From DATFQI01 sp963831105 (GTDB lineage Bacteria; Actinomycetota; Thermoleophilia; Solirubrobacterales; Solirubrobacteraceae), in assembly GCA_963831105.1 (NCBI GenBank), contig CAWHOS010000003.1:1054001-1118000 (forward strand): DNA of 64,000 bases, read 5' to 3'. A program made the position numbers and the translations under genes. The notes beneath the pieces were generated by a model. The model was not told where the DNA came from. It worked only from the letters and a program-made list of their open reading frames with translations, and made no database searches. Numbering within the stretch: the stretch's first letter is position 1; every line of letters begins with the position of its first letter. Of this stretch, positions 10,182 to 18,791 are shown one piece after another.

Positions 10182-11281
10182 CATCTGACGCCGTCGTCAT
10201 CCACGCCGCCCCCGAGACGAGCACCGACCTCTTCCACGTGATCCCGGCCGGGATCGTGGACCCGTTCACCTACATCGAGACCGGCGGCCGCCGCGCCGCC
10301 ACGGTCAGCGTGCTCGACGCCGACAAGGTCGCGCCGCTCGGCATCGAGATCCTCGACGTCTACGCGCTCGGGCGCGACGACCTGCAGAACCAGGGGCTGA
10401 CCACCGACCAGGTCGAGAACGAGCTCGCGCTGCGGGCGTGCCGCGAGCTCGGGGTCGAGCGGGCGCTCGTGCCGCCGACGTTCCCGCTCGCGGTCGCCGA
10501 CCACCTGCGCGCGGGCGGGATCGAGCTCGTCCCGGACGCGCAGCACTTCGTCGACCGCCGCCGCCGCAAGACCGGCGCCCAGCTCGAGGGCATCCGCCGC
10601 GCGCAGCAGGCGGCCGACGCCGCGATGGACGTCGCGGCGCGGATGATCCACGCGGGCGGCACCACGGCCGAGGCGGTCCGCGAGGCGATGAAGGACGTCT
10701 GCGAGTCACGCGGCTGCGAGCTCCCCGACGACGTGATCGTGGCGCCCGGCGCCCAGGGGGCGGCCGGCCACGAGCCCGGCCACGGCCCGCTCGGCGACGG
10801 CGAGCCGGTCGTCGTCGACATCTGGCCGCGCGACAGGGCCTCGCGCTGCTGGGCGGACATGACGCGCACGTTCGTCGCCGGCGGCGGCGAGCCCGATGAG
10901 GAGCTCGCCCGCTACTGGGAGCTCACGCGCGAGTCGCTGCGCCGCATCTACCCGATGGTCCGCGCGGGCGCGGACGGCCGCGAGATCTACGCCGCGTCAT
11001 GCGAGCCCTACCACGAGGCGGGGCTGCCGACCGGCCTGCGCAAGCCGCACGGCGAGACGCTGCGCGACGGCTTCTTCCACGGGCTCGGCCACGGCGTCGG
11101 GCTCGACGTGCACGAGCGGCCGGGGCTCGGCCGCAGCCCCGACACGCTGCAGGCCGGCGACGTGATCACGCTCGAGCCCGGCTGCTACCGCCAGGGCTAC
11201 GGCGGCGTCCGGCTCGAGGACCTGGTGCTCGTCACGGACGACGGCTGCGAGACGTTGACGGAATTTCCGTACGAGCTCTGA
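10178..11281 (+). CDS. M24 family metallopeptidase (Xaa-Pro aminopeptidase-like)
   Basis: 367 aa with an N-terminal creatinase-like domain (1-130) and a pita-bread catalytic domain. Candidate metal ligands in order: Asp in VVVDIWPRD, Asp in ADMTRTF, His in HGLGHGVGLDVHE, Glu in TLEPGCY and Glu in VRLEDLV. It should remove N-terminal residues ahead of proline. It is coupled to purB by ATGA and placed inside the purine cluster; no metabolic reason is evident. 34 bases separate it from purC, which has its own -10-like box. Confidence 0.88.
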   Translation: MTSDAVVIHAAPETSTDLFHVIPAGIVDPFTYIETGGRRAATVSVLDADKVAPLGIEILDVYALGRDDLQNQGLTTDQVENELALRACRELGVERALVPPTFPLAVADHLRAGGIELVPDAQHFVDRRRRKTGAQLEGIRRAQQAADAAMDVAARMIHAGGTTAEAVREAMKDVCESRGCELPDDVIVAPGAQGAAGHEPGHGPLGDGEPVVVDIWPRDRASRCWADMTRTFVAGGGEPDEELARYWELTRESLRRIYPMVRAGADGREIYAASCEPYHEAGLPTGLRKPHGETLRDGFFHGLGHGVGLDVHERPGLGRSPDTLQAGDVITLEPGCYRQGYGGVRLEDLVLVTDDGCETLTEFPYEL

Positions 11282-11302
11282 GAGGCGGTCCGGTGGCTGA
11301 GC

Positions 11303-11308
11303 TAGCCT
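11303..11308 (+). promoter_or_regulatory. -10-like box TAGCCT, 7 bases before GTG of purC
   Basis: A TANNNT hexamer 7 bases upstream of the purC GTG; no ribosome site. Likely leaderless start of the purCSQL operon. Confidence 0.45.
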
Positions 11309-11315
11309 CAGGCCC

Positions 11316-12179
11316 GTGACCACGCTCATCGCCCGCGGCAAGGTGCGCGAGCTCTACGAGCTCGACGGGGACCTGCTCATGGTCGCCTCGGACCGCATCT
11401 CCACCTACGACGTCGTCCACCCGACCGCGATCCCGGACAAGGGCAAGGTGCTCACCGGGCTCTCCGCGCTCTGGTTCGACTTGACGAAGGACATCGTCGC
11501 CAACCACGTGATCTCCTACACGGACGGGGTGCCCGACGAGCACCGCGGCCGCGCGCTGCGAGCGAAGAAGCTGCAGATGCTGCCGGTCGAGTGCGTCGTG
11601 CGCGGCTACATCTCCGGCTCGGGCTGGAAGGACTACCAGGCCACCGGCTCCGTCTCGGGGATCGAGCTGCCGGAGGGGCTGCGCGAGTCCGACCGCCTGC
11701 CCGAGCCGATCTACACGCCCTCGACGAAGGCCGAGGAGGGCCACGACGAGGCGATCGACTTCGAGGCGACGGTCGAGCTGGTCGGCTCCCGCGAGCTGGC
11801 CGAGCGGCTGCGCGACACGACGCTGGCCGTCTACAAGGCGGTCGCCGCGTACGCGCTCGAGCGCGGGGTCATCCTCGCCGACACGAAGTTCGAGTTCGGG
11901 CTCGACGACAACGGCGAGCTGGTGCTCGGCGACGAGGTCTGCACGCCGGACTCCTCGCGCTTCTGGCCGGCCGACTCCTACGAGCCGGGCAAGGGCCAGC
12001 CGAGCTTCGACAAGCAATACGTGCGCGACTGGGCCGCGGGCACCGGCTGGGACAAGAACCCGCCCGCGCCCGCGATCCCCGACGAGATCGTCGCGGCCAC
12101 GCGCGAGCGCTACGTCACCGCCTACGAGACGCTCGCGGGCGAGCCGTTCTCGGCCTGGCTGGAGCGCACCGCCCCGTGA
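11316..12179 (+). CDS. purC: phosphoribosylaminoimidazole-succinocarboxamide synthase
   Basis: 287-aa SAICAR synthetase (CAIR + aspartate + ATP). Diagnostic segments: ARGKVRELYEL at the start, VASDRISTYDVVHP, the RGYISGSGWKDY substrate loop, and ILADTKFEFG. Start GTG 11316 sits 7 bases after a -10-like box. The stop overlaps the purS start as GTGA. Length is normal for the longer actinobacterial form. Confidence 0.96.
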   Translation: MTTLIARGKVRELYELDGDLLMVASDRISTYDVVHPTAIPDKGKVLTGLSALWFDLTKDIVANHVISYTDGVPDEHRGRALRAKKLQMLPVECVVRGYISGSGWKDYQATGSVSGIELPEGLRESDRLPEPIYTPSTKAEEGHDEAIDFEATVELVGSRELAERLRDTTLAVYKAVAAYALERGVILADTKFEFGLDDNGELVLGDEVCTPDSSRFWPADSYEPGKGQPSFDKQYVRDWAAGTGWDKNPPAPAIPDEIVAATRERYVTAYETLAGEPFSAWLERTAP

Positions 12180-12394
12180 GGGCGCGCGTGCTGATCCGGC
12201 CCAAGGCCGGGATCCTCGATCCCCAGGGCCAGGCCGTCGAGCGCGCGCTGCCGGCGCTCGGCTTCGGCGGGGTCAGCCACGTGCACGTCGGCCGGCTCGT
12301 GGAGCTCGACGTGGAGGATCCGGCCAAGCTGCCCGAGATGTGCGAGCGGCTGCTCGCCAACCCGCTGATCGAGGACTACGAGATCCAGTCGTGA
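12176..12394 (+). CDS. purS: FGAM synthase subunit PurS
   Basis: 72 aa. VLIRPKAGILDPQGQAVERA is the PurS signature; ends in LIEDYEIQS. PurS bridges PurL and PurQ in the three-part FGAM synthase that aminates FGAR. GTG start overlaps the purC stop (GTGA), and its own stop overlaps the purQ GTG in the same way. Slightly shorter than the usual 80 aa. Confidence 0.93.
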   Translation: MRARVLIRPKAGILDPQGQAVERALPALGFGGVSHVHVGRLVELDVEDPAKLPEMCERLLANPLIEDYEIQS

Positions 12395-13042
12395 AGTTCG
12401 GGGTGATCCGCTTCCCGGGCTCGTGCGACGAGGTCGATGCGCTCCTCGCCGCCGAGCGGGTCGGCGAGGCGGTGATCCTCTGGCACCAGGACACGGACCT
12501 GCAGGGCGTGCGACGCGGTGATCGTCCCGGGCGGGTTCTCCTACGGCGACTACCTGCGCGTCGGCGCGATCGCGCGCTTCGCGCCGATCATGGGCGAGGT
12601 CGAGCGCTTCGCCCGCAACGGCGGCCTCGTGCTCGGCATCTGCAACGGCTTCCAGGTGCTGTGCGAGGCCGGGCTGCTGCCGGGCGCGCTGCTGCCGAAC
12701 ACCTCGCTGCGCTTCGTCTGCCGCCAGGTCGAGCTGGAGGTCGTCAACGCGTCGATCCCGTGGACGCGCGCGTGCGAGAAGGGCGACCGGCTGTCGATCC
12801 CGGCCAAGCACACGACCGGCCGCTACTACGCGCCCGACCCGGTGCTCGACGAGCTCGAGGCCAACGACCAGGTCGTGCTCCGCTACGCGCCCGGCGAGAA
12901 CTTCAACGGCTCGGCGCGCGACATCGCCGGCGTCTGCAACGCGGCGGGCAACGTGCTCGGGCTGATGCCGCATCCGGAGCACGCGGTCGACGTGCTGACG
13001 GGCTCGGTCGACGGGCTCAAGCTCATCGGAGCGATGGCGTGA
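12391..13042 (+). CDS. purQ: FGAM synthase glutaminase subunit PurQ, one-base frame break
   Basis: A class I glutamine amidotransferase that supplies ammonia to PurL. From GTG 12391 the protein reads VKFGVIRFPGSCDEVDA to about residue 40, then the frame breaks near 12510 (GTGCGAC where GTCGAC is expected, one extra G). It continues as IVPGGFSYGDYLR, the nucleophile elbow GICNGFQVL (Cys), and MPHPEHAVD (His, Glu) to the stop at 13042. 652 bases = 3n+1 fits one insertion. PurQ is needed for purine synthesis in this three-part system, so I take the break as a sequence error. Coupled on both sides by GTGA. Confidence 0.9.
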
Positions 13043-15209
13043 CCGTGATGGCGCGCCACCGGGAGCTGGGCCTCACCGACCACGAGTACGAGCTGATCGT
13101 CGAGAAGCTCGAGCGCGAGCCCAACGAGGTCGAGCTCGCGGTGTTCTCCCTGATGTGGTCCGAGCACTGCGGCTACAAGCACTCGCGGCGGCTGCTCAAG
13201 ACGCTCCCGACCGAGGGGCCGAAGCTCGTGATGGGCCCCGGCGAGAACGCGGGCGCGGTGTCGGTCGGCGGCGGGCTGGTGGCCGCCTTCAAGGTCGAGT
13301 CGCACAACCACCCGAGCGCGGTCGAGCCGTTCCAGGGCGCCGCCACCGGCGTCGGCGGCATCCTGCGCGACGTGTTCGCGATCGGCGCGCGGCCGATCGC
13401 GATCCTCGACTCGCTGCGCTTCGGCGAGGTGGGGGAGTCGGCCCGCTCGCGCTACCTGCTCGAGCACGCGGTCGCCGGCATCGGCCACTACGGCAACTCG
13501 ATCGGCGTCGCGACGGTCGGCGGCGAGATCTACTTCGAGGGCCCCTACGAGCAGAACTGCCTGGTCAACGCGATGTGCGTCGGCCTGATCGAGCAGGACA
13601 AGCTGATCCGCAGCGCGGCCGCGGGCGTCGGCAACGTGATCGTGCTGTTCGGCGCGCGCACGGGCCGCGACGGGATCGGCGGCGCGTCCGTGCTGGCCAG
13701 CGCCGAGCTCGGGGACGCCGACGCCGACAAGCGCCCGACGGTGCAGATCGGCGACCCGTTCGAGGAGAAGAAGCTGCTCGAGTGCTCGCTGCCAGCTGCT
13801 CGACGAGGGGCTGCTCGTCGCGCTGCAGGACCTCGGCGCCGCCGGGCTGACGTCCTCGAGCGCGGAGATGGCGGCCAAGGGCGAGGTCGGGATCGACCTC
13901 GACGTGCGGCGCGTGCCGCTGCGCGAGGCCGACATGGAGCCGTTCGAGATCATGATCTCCGAGTCGCAGGAGCGGATGCTCTGCGTGGTCGAGCCCGAGC
14001 GCCTGACCGAGGTGCTGGCGGTCTGCGACAAGTGGGAGGTCAACGCGACCGCGATCGGCGAGGTGACCGACTCCGGGCGCCTGCGGGTCTACGACGACGG
14101 CGACCTCGTCGGCGACCTGCCGGTCGGCGCGCTCGTCGACGAGTGCCCGGCCTACGACCTGGAGCCCGCCCCGCCGGCGGTCCCGATCTACCCCGCGCCG
14201 CGGCGCGTGCTCGCCGACGGCCTGGACGCCGGCGGCGACGCTGCTGGCCCTGCTGGGGAGCGCGAACCTCGCCTCGCGGCGGTGGGCGTTCGAGCAGTAC
14301 GACTGCATCGTCGGCTCGCGCACCGTGCGCCGGCCCGAGGCGGCCGACGCCGCGGTCCTGACGCTGGAGCACGACGGCGCGATCGCGGTCTCGATCGACG
14401 GCAACGGGCGGCGCGTCGCCGTCGACCCCTACCGCGGCGCCGTCGAGGCCGTGCTCGAGTGCTCGGCGAACCTCGCCTGCGTGGGCGCGGAGCCGCTCGG
14501 CCTGACCAACTGCCTGAACTTCGGCAACCCCGAGAAGCCGCACATCGCGTGGCAGCTCACGCGCTCCGTCGCCGGGCTCGGCGACGCCTGCCGCGCGCTC
14601 GGCGTGCCCGTCGTCGGCGGCAACGTCTCGCTCTACAACGAAGGCGGCGGCGGCCCGATCTACCCGACGCCCGTCGTCGGCATGGTCGGCGAGCTGCCCG
14701 ACCCGGCGAAGGCCGGCCGGCTCGGCTTCGCCGCCGAGGGCGACGCGATCGCGCTGATCGCCGCGGGCTGGTCGCCGGCGGCCGCGGGCTCCGAGCTGGC
14801 CAAGCTGCGCGGCGAGGCGATCGCGGGCGAGCTGCCGGCCGCCGACCTCGGCTCGCTGCGCGCGCTGCACGCCGCGGTCCGCCGGGGCGTGCGCGACGGC
14901 GCGCTGCGCTCCGCGCACGACGTCGCGGAGGGCGGGCTCGCGGTGGCGCTCGCCGAGGCCTGCCTCGCCGGCGGCATCGGCGCGTCCGTGGACTTCGGCG
15001 CCCCGGCCGACGAGGCGCTGCTCTTCGGCGAGGGCCCCGGCGCCTTCGTGGTCTCCGGGCCGCGCGAGGCCCTCACCCGCTTCGGCGGGGCCGCGCGGGT
15101 CATCGGCACCGTCGGCGGGGACGCCCTCCGGATCGAGGGCGTCCTGGACGTGCCGCTGGCCGAGCTCTCCCGCGCGCACGCGGGCGGGCTGGCCGACCTA
15201 CTGCACTAG
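13039..15209 (+). CDS. purL: FGAM synthase large subunit PurL, two frame breaks
   Basis: Small-type PurL (about 722 aa if repaired), the ATP-using AIR-synthase-fold enzyme that forms FGAM with PurQ and PurS. Start GTG 13039 (GTGA with purQ) or ATG 13048. Conserved WSEHCGYKHSRRLLK, ESHNHPSAVEPFQGAATGVG, DSLRFGE and GIGHYGNSIG are in frame 1. Breaks: one extra base near 13791-13794 (CTGCCAG for CTGCAG) and one near 14230-14236 (GGC run). The last third contains TNCLNFGNPEKP and GGNVSLYNE. 2171 bases = 3n+2 fits two insertions. The 3' end overlaps the antisense aminotransferase gene by 12 bases. Confidence 0.9.
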
Positions 15210-16583
15210 CTCCGCGGCCATCTCCTCGAACACCGCGACGTAGCGGTCCACGTCCGCCTCCTGGTGGGTGACGGAGAGCGTCCACTCCTCCTCGCGCCCG
15301 GGCGTCATGAAGATGCCGCGGTTCATGTTGAACAGCCAGGCGAGCTCGCTCATGTCGGCGTCCTGGTTGGCCTTGAAGGACTCGTAGTCGACGATCTTCG
15401 CGGTCGAGAACGTCACGCAGCCCTTGGAGCCGATGCCGACGGAGTAGCCCGGGAGGTTGTGCTTGCTGATGACCTCCTCGCAGCCGGACAGGATCCGCTC
15501 GTTGAGGCGGTCGAGGTGCGTGTACGCGTCCGCGGTGAGCACCTCGAGCAGGTTCGCGCGCGTGGCGGCCATGCCGAGCGGGTTCCCGTTGTAGGTGCCG
15601 ACCTGGTAGACGGAGCCGTCCTCGACGACGCTCATGACCTCCTCGTTGCCGCCGATCGCGCCGGTCGGGACGCCGCCGCCGAGCGCCTTCGCGAGCGTGA
15701 CCATGTCGGGCATCACGCCGAAGCGCTCGGTCGCGCCGCCGGCCGCGATCGCGAGGCCGGTCTTGACCTCGTCGAAGATCAGCACGATGCCGTGGCGGGT
15801 GCAGATGTCGCGCACCTCGGCCAGGTAGCCGTCCTCGGGGAGCACGACCCCGAGGTTCATCATCGCCGCCTCCATGATCACGCAGGCGGGCTTGCGGCCC
15901 TCCGCGTCGAGGCGCTCGATCCGGCGCTCCATCGCGCCCGCGTCGTTGAACGGGACGGCGATCGTCATCTCCGCGACGGCCTGCGGGATGCCCGCGCCGT
16001 AGGGCAGCGAGGCGAGGTTCTCGCGGTCGCCGATCTTGTCGTACTCGACGCCGATCGAGACCATCACCGTGTCGTGGTGGCCGTGGTAGGAGCCGAAGAT
16101 CTTCATCACGGTGTCGCGGCCCGTGTACGCGCGCGCGATCCGGATCGCGTCCATCGTCGACTCCGAGCCCGAGTTCGTGTAGCGCCAGCGGGCCAGGCCC
16201 CAGCGGCGCTGCAGGTCCTCGGCGACCACGATCGCGTCCTCGGTCGGGGCGGCGAAGTGCGTGCCGTTGGCGTAGCGCTCCTGCAGGGCGCGGCCGATCG
16301 CGGGGTGCGCGTGGCCCTGGACCATCGAGCCGAAGCCGTTGTGGAAGTCGAGGTACTCGTTGCCGTCGACGTCCCAGACGCGCGGGCCGTCGCCCTTCTC
16401 GAGGTAGATCGGCCACGGGTCGCGCAGCTGGTAGGAGGACGCGACGCCGCCCGAGAGCACCTCGTGCGCGCGCCGGTAGGTCTCGCCCGACTTCGCGGTC
16501 GCCTCGTTGAGGCGCTTCTCCTCGCGCTCGATGAGCTCGCGGATCCGCTGGCGGTCGATCTGGACGGGGACGTTGACGGACAT
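15198..16583 (-). CDS. glutamate-1-semialdehyde aminotransferase-like class III PLP enzyme
   Basis: 461 aa, class III aminotransferase (GSAM/HemL-like). Shows GDGPRVWDVDGNEYLDFHNGFG, the PLP-Asp in LIFDEVKTG, and the Schiff-base Lys in TLAKALGGG (about residue 298), followed by PTGAIGG. The C-terminal half and NMNRGIFMTPGREEEWTLS differ from classical HemL, so it may be a paralogue with another amino-keto substrate rather than the haem enzyme. Start ATG 16583 has GAGGAGAG just upstream. Its last 12 bases overlap the purL end convergently. Confidence 0.8.
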   Translation of the reverse strand: MSVNVPVQIDRQRIRELIEREEKRLNEATAKSGETYRRAHEVLSGGVASSYQLRDPWPIYLEKGDGPRVWDVDGNEYLDFHNGFGSMVQGHAHPAIGRALQERYANGTHFAAPTEDAIVVAEDLQRRWGLARWRYTNSGSESTMDAIRIARAYTGRDTVMKIFGSYHGHHDTVMVSIGVEYDKIGDRENLASLPYGAGIPQAVAEMTIAVPFNDAGAMERRIERLDAEGRKPACVIMEAAMMNLGVVLPEDGYLAEVRDICTRHGIVLIFDEVKTGLAIAAGGATERFGVMPDMVTLAKALGGGVPTGAIGGNEEVMSVVEDGSVYQVGTYNGNPLGMAATRANLLEVLTADAYTHLDRLNERILSGCEEVISKHNLPGYSVGIGSKGCVTFSTAKIVDYESFKANQDADMSELAWLFNMNRGIFMTPGREEEWTLSVTHQEADVDRYVAVFEEMAAELVQ

Positions 16584-16674
16584 ATCTCTCCTCAGGGGGT
16601 CCCTGGCCAGGGTACCTGCGTCACCCGCGACGGGGCGGCGCACCGTCGCCGCGACGGTGCGCCCGTCCGGCGTC

Positions 16675-17133
16675 TCAGCAGGGCCCGCGCTCGCCGGAGC
16701 CGGCCTCGCTGCATTCGGTGAGGATGGTCGGCGGGCCCGAGCGCCTGACCGTGACCGTCTTGTAGACCGTCTTCCAGCCGGACTTCGTGATGCGCGCCTC
16801 GAGCCTGCGGCCGGGCCGGATCCGCCGGCCGACGAAGCGCTTGACCTCGAGCGTCCCCGACACGTCCTCGGCCCGGAACGCCCGTCGCAGCCCGCCCTTG
16901 CAGCGGTCTCCGGAGGCAGTCAGGCAGCGGACAACCACGGTCGAGCCCTCGGCCAGGTTCTTCAGCCGGAACGACGTGAAGGTGATGGGCGGCGCGTCGC
17001 GTTCCCAGCTGAACGTGACCGTGGGACCCAGCAGCGGCGGGATGACCGGTGGCGTCTGCCCCGCGGCGCCGGCGGCGGTGGCGGTGAGGATGGTGCCCGT
17101 GAGGGCCAGCGTCCTGGCTGGGGTGAGGCGCAC
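16675..17133 (-). CDS. secreted protein of unknown function
   Basis: 152 aa. A Sec signal peptide (MRLTPARTLALTGTILTATAAGAAG) is followed by a beta-rich basic domain with four cysteines (two near the middle, two near the C-terminus) that could form disulphides. Contains KSGWKTVYKTVTVRRSG. It resembles in style the small secreted protein at 3320-3986 (FTSFRLKNLAEGSTVVVRC, SGTLEVKRFVGRRIRPGRRL), a type frequent in this lineage. No enzymatic motif. It lies divergently from purF. Confidence 0.65.
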   Translation of the reverse strand: MRLTPARTLALTGTILTATAAGAAGQTPPVIPPLLGPTVTFSWERDAPPITFTSFRLKNLAEGSTVVVRCLTASGDRCKGGLRRAFRAEDVSGTLEVKRFVGRRIRPGRRLEARITKSGWKTVYKTVTVRRSGPPTILTECSEAGSGERGPC

Positions 17134-17261
17134 GGCAGCTCCTCCTGAGCTCGGTGGGTCGAGCCACGATGCTCTCCTCAGCGGTGGAGGTCCGCAACCC
17201 GCATCCTGCGGCCGAACGCGCGGGGGGCCGCCGGTCCCGTTGCTACCGTGGCTCTTCGGCC

Positions 17262-18701
17262 GTGCACGAGAACGCCTTCCTCGACGCTCGCGAAGGACCC
17301 CGTGATGAGTGCGGCGTCTTCGGCGTACTCGCCCCGGAGCACGAGGTCGCGCGGCTGTCCTACTTCGCGCTCTACGCGCTCCAGCACCGCGGCCAGGAGT
17401 CGGCCGGGATCGCGGCCTCGCAGAACGGCCACATCATGGCCATGCGCGACCAGGGCCTCGTCAACCAGGTCTTCGACGAGCAGAAGCTGCGCGCGCTCCA
17501 GGGCAGCATGGCCATCGGCCACGTGCGCTACTCGACCACGGGCGCCAACTCGTGGGAGAACACCCAGCCCGTCTGGCGCTCGGACCGGCGCGAGGTCGCG
17601 CTGGCCCACAACGGCAACCTGATCAACGCGGTCGAGCTGCACGGCGAGCTGCGCGAGAAGGGCGTCGGGTTCCGCTCGACGTCGGACTCCGAGGTGATCG
17701 CCGCGCTGCTCTCCACGCACGAGTCCGAGACGATCGAGGACGCGGTGGCCGACGTCATCGCCCGCGCCGAGGGCGCGTACTCGACCGTCGTGATGACCAA
17801 GGACCGCGTGGTCGCCTTCCGCGACCCGGCGGGTCTGCGGCCGCTGTCGATCGGCATGCTCGGCGACCGCTACTGCGTCGCGTCGGAGACCTGCGCGTTC
17901 GACATCATCGGCGCGAAGTTCCTGCGCGACGTGCAGCCGGGGGAGATCGTCTCGCTCACCGAGGGCGGGCTGCAGGTGCGCCAGGCGGTGAACTCCGAGC
18001 GCCACGCGCTGTGCGTCTTCGAGCACATCTACTTCGCGCGCCCGGACTCGCGGCTCGGCGGCCAGGTGCTCCAGGTCGCGCGCGGGCGGATGGGCGAGGT
18101 GCTGGCGCGCGAGGCGCCGGTCGACGCCGACCTCGTGATCCCCGTGCCCGACTCCGGCAACCCGGCCGCGCGCGGGTACGCGCGGGCGAGCGGGCTGCCG
18201 CAGGACGACGGCTTCGTCAAGAACCGCTACGTCGCGCGCACGTTCATCCAGCCCGGGCAGGAGCTGCGCAAGCACGGCCTGCGGATGAAGTTCAACCCGC
18301 TGCCCGAGGTGGTCGGCGGCAAGCGCCTCGTGGTCGTCGACGACTCGATCGTGCGCGGCAACACCACCCGCCAGATCGTGCAGATGCTGCGCGACGCGGG
18401 CGCGCTCGAGGTCCACATGCGCATCTCGGCGCCGCCGGTGCGGCATCCCTGCCACTACGGCGTGGACATGTCGACGCGCGAGGAGATGGTCGCCCACGGG
18501 CGCACGGAGGCCGAGATCGCGGAGGAGCTCGGCTGCGACTCGCTGGCCTACCTCTCGCTCGGGGGCGTCTACGAGGCGATCCGCGGGTCGCGCGACACGC
18601 ACTGCGACGCGTGCTTCTCCGGCGACTACCCGCTCGCCGGGACGGCCGCCGCGCAGGCCAAGGACGCCTTCGAGCACGCGCTCCCGCTCGCCCGCGCCTA
18701 G
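17262..18701 (+). CDS. purF: amidophosphoribosyltransferase
   Basis: 479 aa, first committed purine step: PRPP + glutamine to phosphoribosylamine. GTG 17262 gives MHENAFLDAREGPRDECGVFG; Cys17 becomes the N-terminal nucleophile after removal of a 16-residue propeptide. PRPP loop VVVDDSIVRGNTT is intact. Cysteines in HPCHYGVDM and HCDACFSGDYP match the Fe-S ligands of the Bacillus-type enzyme. Longer in-frame starts (17154, 17169) would add low-complexity sequence. A TACCGT box (17244-17249) lies 12 bases before GTG. Confidence 0.95.
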   Translation: MHENAFLDAREGPRDECGVFGVLAPEHEVARLSYFALYALQHRGQESAGIAASQNGHIMAMRDQGLVNQVFDEQKLRALQGSMAIGHVRYSTTGANSWENTQPVWRSDRREVALAHNGNLINAVELHGELREKGVGFRSTSDSEVIAALLSTHESETIEDAVADVIARAEGAYSTVVMTKDRVVAFRDPAGLRPLSIGMLGDRYCVASETCAFDIIGAKFLRDVQPGEIVSLTEGGLQVRQAVNSERHALCVFEHIYFARPDSRLGGQVLQVARGRMGEVLAREAPVDADLVIPVPDSGNPAARGYARASGLPQDDGFVKNRYVARTFIQPGQELRKHGLRMKFNPLPEVVGGKRLVVVDDSIVRGNTTRQIVQMLRDAGALEVHMRISAPPVRHPCHYGVDMSTREEMVAHGRTEAEIAEELGCDSLAYLSLGGVYEAIRGSRDTHCDACFSGDYPLAGTAAAQAKDAFEHALPLARA

Positions 18702-18775
18702 CGCGCCTGCGCGCGGCTCCGCAACGACTTCGCTGCAAATCTCCGCAACGCCCCGATGCCCTCCGGAGGCGGCGG

Positions 18776-18781
18776 TATGGT
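18776..18781 (+). promoter_or_regulatory. -10-like box TATGGT, 10 bases before GTG 18792 of recQ
   Basis: The hexamer overlaps the in-frame ATG at 18777. If it is the promoter, that ATG is not transcribed and recQ starts at GTG 18792. Confidence 0.45.
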
Positions 18782-18791
18782 CGCCCGTCCC

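Noticed and set aside
12391..15209. Programmed frameshifting in purQ and purL
   Set aside because: No slippery sequence or family precedent; the breaks match single-base errors seen in many other genes here.
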